Source of the DNA: Thermoplasmata archaeon
GTDB lineage: Archaea; Thermoplasmatota; E2; UBA202; JdFR-43
DNA: 5,428 nt
NCBI GenBank assembly: GCA_021161135.1
Contig: JAGHBD010000007.1
Location: 1 to 5,428, forward strand
Reading direction: 5' to 3'
A program made the translations under genes and the position numbers. Each line of letters begins with the position of its first letter. The first letter of the stretch is position 1. The notes below the pieces were generated by a model. It saw only the letters and a program-made list of their open reading frames with translations. It was not told the DNA's origin and made no database searches. Of the stretch, positions 1 to 5,428 are shown piece after piece.

Positions 1-1265
1 CAATGTCTGGAAGCTATTATTACAATACAACTTACTCAATGCTTGGAACTTATTCATACTTCATATGGGCAAATGATACAAGCGGAAATTCTGCTGTATC
101 TGGAGCATATACATTTACCATTGTGGAATATGATAAAACACCACCTGTCACGAGCTGTTATCTTTCTGGAGTAATGGGAGATAACGGATGGTATATTGAT
201 AAAGTTATGGTTTGGCTAAATGCAACGGATGATTTATCTGGAGTAAATGTAACATACTATAAGATTGATAAGGGTGATTGGGAGATCTATACGGCACCAT
301 TCATGATAACCAGTGACAGAGAGCATATTATTTCATTCTACAGTATAGACAATGCAGGAAATGTAGAAGATGTCAAGACAAAAGCAGTGAAAATAGATAG
401 CACTCCACCATGGACTGAAATAATTTTGGAAGGAAACCAAAGCAACGGATGGTTTGTAAGCGATGTTTTGCTTGGATTTATTGCACATGATAGTCATTCT
501 GGTGTGAAAACAATATTTTACAAATTGGATAATTCTGAATGGAATGTGTATGGAGATGCAATTAGCGTCAGGGAAGAAGGAAAACATGTTGTATGGTATT
601 ATGCAGTGGATAAGGCAGGAAATAGAGAGACCATTAAACAAACCACTTTCTGGATAGATAAAAATCCGCCATTGCTAAAAATTATTTATCCAACAGGAGG
701 AGAAATTCTCAGTAACTCTGTGACTATAAAATGGTTTGCAGAGGATATTAGTAATTTAAGCATAGACATATTTTACAGCAGAGATGGTGGAACTACTTGG
801 CATTTGATTGCTGAAGGGTTAGAGAATACTAGCAGCTTTATATGGGATACTACAACTGTACCAGATGGAGTAAGCTATCTTGTAAAGATTTATGCAGCAG
901 ATGAAGCAAACCACACAAATGAGAGTATGTCCAACTATTCTTTCATTATTTATAACAATGCACTTTCTCTTGAACTACTTAAACCAACCAACGGAATATA
1001 TATTTTTGATAGATTCATATTCCCAATCAGAAACAAAACAATAATTATAGGAAAGATAACTGTGATGGCTTCTGCATCCTCCGGGCTCGGGGTGGAAAAG
1101 GTGGAGTTTTATATTGATAGCGAAGTAATGCATGTAGCATATGAGGAACCATATGTATGGACATGGGATTCATTTGCCATTGGTTTTTATGAAATAAAGG
1201 TAGCAGCATATGATATGATAAAAGAAAAAGAGGAGGAATTAAGGGTTTGGATAATCAATATATAG
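1..1265 (+). CDS. Secreted surface protein with tandem Ig-like/OmpL47-like repeats, 5'-truncated by window edge
   Basis: The frame is open from the window edge, and the first in-frame ATG (base 3) falls inside a beta-sandwich repeat, so this is the C-terminal part of a longer protein. Numbering from that ATG, residues 1-43 finish one repeat. Residues 44-131 and 132-218 are two related repeats, each opening with D-x-TPP and ending with a Y-x-x-D-x-AGN motif. Residues 219 to about 325 form a third, divergent Ig/FN3-like domain opening with NPP. Residues about 330-420 resemble a Big_7-type Ig domain (V-x-x-VEFYID, then W-x-W-D, then Y-x-IKV-x-AYD). At least ten N-x-S/T sequons fit an exported, glycosylated archaeal protein. 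There is no C-terminal membrane helix or sorting motif; the protein ends a few residues after the last strand. Its role is unknown: adhesion, envelope structure or substrate binding are all possible. The signal peptide and any catalytic domain would lie upstream of the window. Confidence 0.85.
   Translation, partial: MSGSYYYNTTYSMLGTYSYFIWANDTSGNSAVSGAYTFTIVEYDKTPPVTSCYLSGVMGDNGWYIDKVMVWLNATDDLSGVNVTYYKIDKGDWEIYTAPFMITSDREHIISFYSIDNAGNVEDVKTKAVKIDSTPPWTEIILEGNQSNGWFVSDVLLGFIAHDSHSGVKTIFYKLDNSEWNVYGDAISVREEGKHVVWYYAVDKAGNRETIKQTTFWIDKNPPLLKIIYPTGGEILSNSVTIKWFAEDISNLSIDIFYSRDGGTTWHLIAEGLENTSSFIWDTTTVPDGVSYLVKIYAADEANHTNESMSNYSFIIYNNALSLELLKPTNGIYIFDRFIFPIRNKTIIIGKITVMASASSGLGVEKVEFYIDSEVMHVAYEEPYVWTWDSFAIGFYEIKVAAYDMIKEKEEELRVWIINI
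132..656 (+). repeat. Two tandem protein repeats (about 87-88 codons each) in the surface protein
   Basis: Bases 132-395 and 396-656 encode two consecutive homologous units. Shared landmarks, in order, are D-x-TPP, an NGW motif followed by V/I-x-D-V, an S-G-V turn, a YK-I/L-D motif with a tryptophan four or five residues later, an H-x-I/V strand, D-x-AGN, and a closing K-x-I/W-I-D. The pattern resembles OmpL47-type repeats found in tandem in many archaeal and bacterial surface proteins. The repeats are clear at protein level but diverged at DNA level, so they are old rather than a recent duplication. Confidence 0.75.
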
Positions 1266-1309
1266 TTTGGCCGCCTTTAACATTAATTTCATTTGAGACA
1301 GGGTTATCC

Positions 1310-1317
1310 TTATAAAT
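1310..1317 (+). promoter_or_regulatory. Probable archaeal TATA box (TTATAAAT) for the citF-aconitase-like unit
   Basis: TTATAAAT matches the archaeal box A pattern and lies in the only non-coding gap upstream of the two-gene unit. Its centre is about 22-23 bases before the citF ATG. No Shine-Dalgarno-like purine run precedes that ATG (the local sequence is TTTTCCTTC). A leaderless or nearly leaderless transcript is therefore likely. The spacing is a few bases shorter than the usual 25-27, so the exact start of transcription is uncertain. Confidence 0.5.
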
Positions 1318-1335
1318 GCTGTAATATTTTCCTTC

Positions 1336-2868
1336 ATGCTAAATGCAGTTGGGAGAGAGGTGCCAGAGGAAATTGCAGGAAGAAAATATAAACCATATGA
1401 AGGACCTTTTTCCTTTAAACCTACTGGCAGAAGATATGCTCCTCCACTAAAAGCAGTTTTTCCAGATGAGAGCAAATTATTGCCTTCAATAAAGGAGGCA
1501 ATAAAAAAAGCAGGGCTGGAAGATGGAATGACTATTTCATTTCACCATCATTTGCGAAATGGTGACTACGTTGTCAATATGGTTGTTGATACCATTGCAA
1601 AAATGGGCATAAAAGATATAAAGCTCGCTCCCACAGCTTTATTTCCGGTTCATGAAAAACTCATAGAGCATATAAAAAATGGCGTAATAACATCAATAGA
1701 AGGCAGCCTTAATGGGCCGATTGGCGAATATGTTTCAAGACATGGAATGAAAGAGCCTGTTGTGCTGCGAAGCCATGGAGGGAGGGCAAGAGCTGTTAGA
1801 AGTGGCGAACTTCACATTGATGTTGCTTTCATCGCAGCCTCGGTAGCTGATGAATATGGAAATTGCAACGGAATGCTCGGCAAATCTGCTTTTGGAGCAA
1901 TGGGCTTTGCTTATGCCGATGCTTTTCATGCTGACAATGTTGTCGTTATTACCGACAATCTGCAACCCTATCCTGTCACACCAATTTCCATTCCTCAAAT
2001 TTACGTTGATTATGTCGTTGAAGTGGATGCCATAGGCGATCCAAGCGGAATTCAAACTGGCACAATGCAAATAACACGAAGTCCCGCCCGCCTTAACATC
2101 GCAAAAAATGTTGTTAAATTCCTTGCTGCGGCAGGGGTGATAAAAGATGGATTTTCCTTCCAAGCGGGGGCGGGAGGCACAAGCTTGGCTGTAACAAAGT
2201 TCCTGCATGAATACATGAAGAAGCATGGCATCGTTGGAGACTTTGTAATGGGTGGGATTACTGGCTTTGTCGTTGATATGCTGCATGATGGCACCATAAG
2301 AAAAATCCTCGATGGGCAGAGCTTTGATTTGAGGGCAGTGGAGTCGATAGCTAAGGATGATGACCATGTTGAAGTAAGCCATATTATGTTCGGCGATCCT
2401 CATACATGCGGATGTGTGGTTAACAGGCAACATGCATGCTTTTTGGGAGCAACTGAAGTGGATTTGGATTTCAATGTGAATGTCAATACTCATTCTGATG
2501 GATTGCTTTTGCACGGAATAGGCGGGCACCAGGATGCTGCTGCGGGAAGCGATATAACAATAATAACCGTGCCTCTATTGCGAGGAAGAGTTCCTGTTAT
2601 AAGAGAGGAGGTAACAACAGTTTCAACACCTGGCGATACAGTTGATGTTGTTGTAACAGACAGAGGGATAGCAGTAAATCCAAGGAGAGAGGATTTAATT
2701 GAGGCTGTTAGAGGAAAAATGGAGATAGTGGACATTGAGGAATTGTATAAGAAGGCGATAAGCCTTGTCGGTAAGCCAAAAGAACCTCGCTTTGATGATG
2801 AAATTGTGGCGGTCATAGAATATAGAGATGGCACTCTGCTTGATGTTGTAAGGAGGTTGAAAGAATGA
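1336..2868 (+). CDS. citF: Citrate lyase alpha subunit family protein (acetyl-ACP:citrate/citramalate acyl-carrier transferase)
   Basis: CitF exchanges the acetyl group on the acyl-carrier subunit for citrate (EC 2.8.3.10), forming citryl-ACP that CitE then cleaves; the citramalate lyase alpha subunit belongs to the same family. The 510-aa length equals the usual CitF length. The N-terminus has the family NAVGRE-P start (residues 3-10) and a Y-x-GPF motif (21-25). Later come SFHHHLRNGD (68-77), LRSHGGR (144-150), a TDNLQPYP stretch (207-213), QAGAGGTSL (276-284), GDPHTCGCVVNRQH (353-366) and a GIGGH-x-DAAAGSD stretch (394-406) before a VPLLRGRVP segment. The start is set by this N-terminal homology; no other in-frame ATG lies nearby. 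The gene overlaps the next one by ATGA, indicating translational coupling. No citD, citE, citC or citG/X is present on either side, so the true substrate (citrate, citramalate or another hydroxyacid) and the partner proteins are undetermined. Confidence 0.92.
   Translation: MLNAVGREVPEEIAGRKYKPYEGPFSFKPTGRRYAPPLKAVFPDESKLLPSIKEAIKKAGLEDGMTISFHHHLRNGDYVVNMVVDTIAKMGIKDIKLAPTALFPVHEKLIEHIKNGVITSIEGSLNGPIGEYVSRHGMKEPVVLRSHGGRARAVRSGELHIDVAFIAASVADEYGNCNGMLGKSAFGAMGFAYADAFHADNVVVITDNLQPYPVTPISIPQIYVDYVVEVDAIGDPSGIQTGTMQITRSPARLNIAKNVVKFLAAAGVIKDGFSFQAGAGGTSLAVTKFLHEYMKKHGIVGDFVMGGITGFVVDMLHDGTIRKILDGQSFDLRAVESIAKDDDHVEVSHIMFGDPHTCGCVVNRQHACFLGATEVDLDFNVNVNTHSDGLLLHGIGGHQDAAAGSDITIITVPLLRGRVPVIREEVTTVSTPGDTVDVVVTDRGIAVNPRREDLIEAVRGKMEIVDIEELYKKAISLVGKPKEPRFDDEIVAVIEYRDGTLLDVVRRLKE
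2851..2857 (+). promoter_or_regulatory. Strong Shine-Dalgarno site (AGGAGGT) for the aconitase-like gene
   Basis: AGGAGGT lies inside the last codons of citF, seven bases before the ATG at 2865. It is nearly a full complement to the archaeal 16S rRNA 3' end. It supports the chosen start, which overlaps the citF stop codon as ATGA. The upstream gene lacks such a site, so the two genes appear to use different initiation modes. Confidence 0.85.
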
Positions 2869-4043
2869 CACTCGCAGAGAAAATTTTGTCGGAAAAGAGC
2901 GGTGTAAAGGCTGAGGCGGGAGATATCATCGAGGCAAGCATTGATAAAGCAATGAGTCATGATAATGCTGCACTCGTGATAAAAAAATTCGAAGAAATTG
3001 GTGCTCCATTAAAAATTCCAGATAAAATTGTTATCATTCTCGACCACAGAGTGCCGGCGAATACAATAAAGACGGCGGAGAATCACAAAAAAATAAGAGA
3101 ATTTGTCAAAAAGCATGGCATCAAAAACTTTTATGACATAAACTATGGAATATGCCATCAGGTAATGATTGAGGAAGGGCATGCTGGTAAAAATATGCTC
3201 ATTGTAGGAACAGATAGCCACACCACAAGCTATGGAGCTGTGGGAGCATTTTCAACAGGTATAGGGGCCACGGAAATGGCTGCTGTGTGGGCTACTGGCA
3301 AGATATGGTTGAAAGTGCCCGAGACATATAAAATAGAGGTGACAGGTAATTTGCCAAAAGGTGTTTTTGCAAAGGATATTATCTTGCATATAATAGGTGA
3401 GCTTGGAGCAGATGGAGCTAACTATAAAGCATGTGAGTACTATGGTATAGTTGAGGATATGGCGGTAGCTGATAAAATAACCATAGCAAATATGTCAATG
3501 GAAATGGGAGCAAAAGCTGCTTTATTTGGTGGAAACAATGATGGTCCATATGAAAAGGAGTTTGAGTTTGATGTGAGTAATCTAACCCCTCAAATAGCCT
3601 GCCCACATAGCGTTGATAATGTTAAAAGCATAGAGGATGTGGAGGGAAAGGAGATAAATCAGGCTGTGTTGGGGTCATGTACAAATGGAAGGATAGAAGA
3701 TTTGCGAATTGCTGCTCACATATTGAAAGGAAAAAGGATTGCAGATGGGGTTCGTTTCCTCATCTTCCCTGCTTCAATGAAAATATATCGCCAAGCTTTG
3801 CATGAAGGGCTCATCGACGTTTTCCTTCAAGCTGGAGGAGTTGTAATGAACCCAGGCTGCGGCCCATGCCTTGGGGCTCATGAGGGAATTTTGGCAAGCG
3901 GGGAGGTGGCGATAACCTCAACAAACAGGAATTTTAAAGGCAGGATGGGCTCAAAGGAGGCGGAGGTATATCTTGCCTCCCCCGCAACTGTTGCAGCAAG
4001 CGCCATAGAGGGAAAAATAGCGGATCCAAGGAAATATTTATAG
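2865..4043 (+). CDS. Aconitase-superfamily large subunit (3-isopropylmalate dehydratase/homoaconitase-like hydro-lyase)
   Basis: This is the [4Fe-4S] large subunit of a two-part hydro-lyase of the LeuC/HacA type, which adds or removes water at a C=C bond of an unsaturated di- or tricarboxylate. Cluster ligands are visible: Cys272 in GSCTNGR (270-276) and Cys332 plus Cys335 in NPGCGPCLG (329-337). Other family motifs are LDHRVPAN (59-66), GTDSHTTSYGA (115-125), TSTNRNFKGRMG (351-362) and YLASPATVAASA (369-380). At 392 aa it is somewhat shorter than common archaeal LeuC proteins (about 420) but has the normal C-terminal ending. The LeuD-like small subunit, which largely sets substrate specificity, is not adjacent: the next gene downstream is convergent and only 29 bases away. 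Translational coupling to the citF homologue suggests a joint pathway rather than leucine synthesis. Candidate activities are mesaconase, aconitase, dimethylmaleate hydratase or isopropylmalate isomerase; sequence alone does not decide. Confidence 0.88.
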   Translation: MTLAEKILSEKSGVKAEAGDIIEASIDKAMSHDNAALVIKKFEEIGAPLKIPDKIVIILDHRVPANTIKTAENHKKIREFVKKHGIKNFYDINYGICHQVMIEEGHAGKNMLIVGTDSHTTSYGAVGAFSTGIGATEMAAVWATGKIWLKVPETYKIEVTGNLPKGVFAKDIILHIIGELGADGANYKACEYYGIVEDMAVADKITIANMSMEMGAKAALFGGNNDGPYEKEFEFDVSNLTPQIACPHSVDNVKSIEDVEGKEINQAVLGSCTNGRIEDLRIAAHILKGKRIADGVRFLIFPASMKIYRQALHEGLIDVFLQAGGVVMNPGCGPCLGAHEGILASGEVAITSTNRNFKGRMGSKEAEVYLASPATVAASAIEGKIADPRKYL

Positions 4044-4072
4044 TATGAAAAGAAGCAAGTATAGCCAGTTAG

Positions 4073-5131
4073 CTAATTTAGAAACATTTCTCCAGGATAG
4101 TTATCATTGAAATCATATGGGTAGAGTGGGTTATCAGTCAGCATTTGAATAAAAGACCATTTAAAAGCTTCTTCAACACTTATCTTTCCATCCCTATTTC
4201 CAAAATCATCCGCTGTTTTCCCTCTGAAATCTTCCATCCCCAACAAAGCAGCGGTGAACCATAGCGTAAATACAGCACCCCCATAAGTTGACACCATATT
4301 GCTCCTAAACCATGGTGCCCCAACAGCAATAATTACACCTTCCCTATCTATAGATGGTTCATTAAATATCTTGTTTATCTTTTCTCCTATATCAAATCGT
4401 CCTCCAAATTCTCCTCCATTGCATGCATCTCCTCCCAATAACACTTTCTTCGATCTCAAATTTGTTATAAATCTCGCTATCTCCTCATCAGTCAGTAAAT
4501 TCTTTTCTGAAAATGGCGAGCCCCATAAATGTAAAATTCCATCTATTTTTTCTCTATCATTATCAAAATTCTTTTTGAGAGCACCATGGCATGTAAACCA
4601 AGTTACAATTGTAGCATTTTCATCAGTATTTTCAATTAACCAGTTCATTAAGGCGGTTAAATTTTCTTTAGTACAGGTAGCATCCATTAATGAAAATACA
4701 TTTGAAGCAGAGAAATTATAATGATTAACCAATACGTTATACATTTCATAATTATTTGCCCATGCATTTGCCTCGCTAAATGCATCGCATGTAAAAATTA
4801 AAGCATATTTGCTTCGGAAGGATGTTGGTTCTTTAACTTCAAAAGTCAAGGATTTTTCAAATCCTGGGACATTTTTTAAACTAATGTTTATTTTATACAC
4901 TCCAAATGCTCCTGCCCTAAAAGTCCATCTAAATATATAGGAACTATTTTCAGGTGATAAGGTGTAAATAGATGAGGGAATTTCTGGCAAACCAAATTGT
5001 TTGCAGGCTTCCCACCATGGCTCTCCATTCCATCTCGGATAGGGAGGACGAGGATTCTCTGAAATAGGGGCATATCTGTGATGTACATCCCATGCATCTA
5101 GATAAACAATTTTCCCATTTGGTAAAATCAC
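4073..5131 (-). CDS. Secreted caspase-like (clan CD, C13/C14/C25-type) cysteine peptidase, 5'-truncated
   Basis: Numbered from a GTG at 5131, the protein has 352 residues. Residues 1-100 form an Ig-like extracellular domain with several N-glycosylation sequons and a Pro/Trp-rich stretch (28-40). Residues about 107-300 are a caspase-like fold: strand KYALIFTCDA (108-117), a long helix with an LMDATCTKEN turn (148-157), then strand VTWFTCHG with the probable catalytic His182. Strand KKVLLGGDACNGGEFGG (228-244) carries the probable nucleophile Cys237 in the D-A-C-x-G-G motif typical of clan CD. A degenerate EF-hand-like stretch follows (308-323, ending DGKISVEEAF); its first calcium position is Phe, so binding may be lost. 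The GTG has no Shine-Dalgarno sequence, and the frame stays homologous upstream of it, so 5131 is not the original start. The signal peptide is missing because a transposase gene end replaces the 5' region. It may be a pseudogene or a leaderless remnant despite an intact dyad. Confidence 0.8.
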   Translation of the reverse strand: MILPNGKIVYLDAWDVHHRYAPISENPRPPYPRWNGEPWWEACKQFGLPEIPSSIYTLSPENSSYIFRWTFRAGAFGVYKINISLKNVPGFEKSLTFEVKEPTSFRSKYALIFTCDAFSEANAWANNYEMYNVLVNHYNFSASNVFSLMDATCTKENLTALMNWLIENTDENATIVTWFTCHGALKKNFDNDREKIDGILHLWGSPFSEKNLLTDEEIARFITNLRSKKVLLGGDACNGGEFGGRFDIGEKINKIFNEPSIDREGVIIAVGAPWFRSNMVSTYGGAVFTLWFTAALLGMEDFRGKTADDFGNRDGKISVEEAFKWSFIQMLTDNPLYPYDFNDNYPGEMFLN

Positions 5132-5212
5132 GCTACAGTTTGCTGCAATTGTTACTGGTTCATCAATATTTAAAGATACTTTATAATTGATGGTGCTGTT
5201 AACTTTAGCATT
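5132..5212 (-). pseudogene. In-frame 5' remnant of the caspase-like peptidase gene, upstream of its last possible start
   Basis: Reading upstream of the GTG at 5131 in the same frame gives about 27 more residues (NAKVNSTINYKV, then L-N-I-D-E-P-V-T-I-A-A-N-C-S). They look like the first strands of the same Ig-like domain and contain a further sequon. The frame then turns into an unlikely H-C-R-R-C-C run and meets a TAG at 5231-5233. There is no ATG, GTG or TTG in this frame between the stop and 5131. Homology therefore extends past every usable start, showing that the natural 5' end has been lost. Confidence 0.65.
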
Positions 5213-5235
5213 GCAGCACCTCCTGCAATGCTAAA
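5204..5235. repeat. Perfect 13-bp inverted repeat with 6-base loop at the transposase/peptidase junction
   Basis: TTTAGCATTGCAG (5204-5216) and CTGCAATGCTAAA (5223-5235) are exact reverse complements separated by CACCTC. On the minus strand the loop reads GAGGTG, flanked by AG, giving AGGAGGTG, a textbook Shine-Dalgarno sequence; an ATG follows in the 3' arm at 5211-5209. The structure overlaps the last codons and the stop of the transposase fragment and the point where peptidase homology ends. It may be an end structure of the insertion element, a translation-controlling hairpin, or an amplification/assembly scar. Confidence 0.85.
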
Positions 5236-5428
5236 ACAAAACGTTCATACTCATTGTCTATCTTTATTCCTCTGGAATAAAAAACAGGAGAATTATTGGA
5301 CAAACTTTGATGACTCCGTATCCAGTTATAATAGAAAATGTAAATGGAAAACCATAGATGAACATGTTTTATTTCACACCTTTTACTTGGAAAATAGTTG
5401 TCAAATATTTTTGTTCTATCCTTTATTG
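5205..5428 (-). CDS. C-terminal fragment of an archaeal DDE-type transposase, cut by window edge
   Basis: On the minus strand one frame is open from the right window edge to a TAA at 5205-5207, giving 73 residues. It begins IKDRTKIFDNYFP, continues with a K-H-V-x-x-W helix, then FYYNWIRSHQSL (residues 31-42) and ends ALQEVLQC. The FYYN-x-IR-x-H-x-SL signature is the usual C-terminal end of DDE/rve-fold transposases. The I-K-D-R-T-x-x-F-D-x-Y-FP segment resembles archaeal members, in which the last catalytic Glu lies just upstream, here outside the window. The family cannot be fixed from this tail (IS6/IS240-like or an unclassified archaeal group). The end overlaps the 5' remnant of the peptidase gene on the same strand in another frame, so this is the downstream end of an element inserted in, or recombined with, that gene. 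Base composition is A+T-rich. Confidence 0.72.
   Translation of the reverse strand, partial: IKDRTKIFDNYFPSKRCEIKHVHLWFSIYIFYYNWIRSHQSLSNNSPVFYSRGIKIDNEYERFVLALQEVLQC

Noticed and set aside
333..641. 102-codon minus-strand frame inside the surface-protein gene
   Set aside because: It is opposite well-formed Ig-like repeats and has no domain or ribosome site; shadow frame.
1735..2529. 264-codon open frame on the minus strand inside citF
   Set aside because: It lies wholly within a clearly homologous citF frame, has no recognisable domain and a Cys/His/Ser-biased composition typical of an antisense shadow.
2865..4043. Naming the hydro-lyase leuC
   Set aside because: No leucine genes adjoin it, the coupled gene is a citF homologue, and large-subunit sequence alone does not separate isopropylmalate isomerase from mesaconase, homoaconitase or related activities.
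4030..4045. TATA-like AT-rich sequence on the minus strand at the end of the hydro-lyase gene
   Set aside because: It would drive transcription antisense into the hydro-lyase gene, with no coding frame behind it; it is explained by the coding sequence.
4044..4072. The short gap between the convergent genes as a site for an RNA gene or bidirectional terminator
   Set aside because: It is only 29 bases long, with no stem and only a weak pyrimidine-rich run on the minus strand; nothing can be supported there.
4299..4721. 140-codon plus-strand frame inside the peptidase gene
   Set aside because: It covers the catalytic region of the minus-strand peptidase, whose motifs are clear. The plus frame is low-complexity (Ser/Pro/Phe/Asn-rich) and resembles no family.
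5195..5211. The ATG at 5211 with its strong Shine-Dalgarno sequence as the start of the peptidase
   Set aside because: It is one base out of the peptidase frame and reaches a stop after 13 codons, so it cannot produce the peptidase without frameshifting. No slippery sequence is evident.
5204..5235. The inverted repeat as an intrinsic terminator
   Set aside because: No T-run follows the stem on the minus strand (AGTTAACAGC). On the plus strand the stem is followed by an A-rich, not T-rich, stretch. Archaeal termination does not depend on such stems.

Overview
The window looks archaeal, most likely from a Thermoplasmatota-type euryarchaeon (inference). Four things point that way: secreted proteins made of Ig-like repeats rich in N-glycosylation sequons, a TATA-like box close to a start codon with no Shine-Dalgarno sequence, frequent AGA/AGG and ATA codons, and a transposase tail of a kind I associate with archaeal DDE elements. 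No rRNA or tRNA is present to confirm this.

Layout. 1-1265 (+): 3' part of a large extracellular protein with tandem Ig-like/OmpL47-like repeats, cut by the left window edge. 1266-1335: 70-base gap with a probable TATA box. 1336-2868 (+): complete citrate lyase alpha-subunit homologue (CitF family, 510 aa). 2865-4043 (+): complete aconitase/isopropylmalate-dehydratase large-subunit homologue (392 aa), joined to citF by an ATGA overlap and preceded by a strong Shine-Dalgarno sequence. 4044-4072: 29-base gap between convergent genes. 4073-5131 (-): secreted caspase-like (clan CD) cysteine peptidase whose homology runs in frame beyond its only usable start, to about 5212. There it is cut by the 3' end of a DDE transposase gene (5205-5428, -), which leaves the window on the right. 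A perfect 13-bp inverted repeat (5204-5235) sits on this junction.

How the genes fit together. The two central genes form a tight two-gene unit that would combine a hydro-lyase (hydratase/isomerase) with an acyl-exchange subunit of a citrate- or citramalate-cleaving lyase. Neither has its usual partners beside it: no CitD or CitE for CitF, and no LeuD-type small subunit for the hydratase. A metabolic role in hydrating an unsaturated di/tricarboxylate and then cleaving the product (for example mesaconate to citramalate to acetate plus pyruvate) is an inference. The flanking genes are cell-surface or secreted functions unrelated to this unit. The right end is a mobile-element scar that removed the peptidase's natural 5' end.
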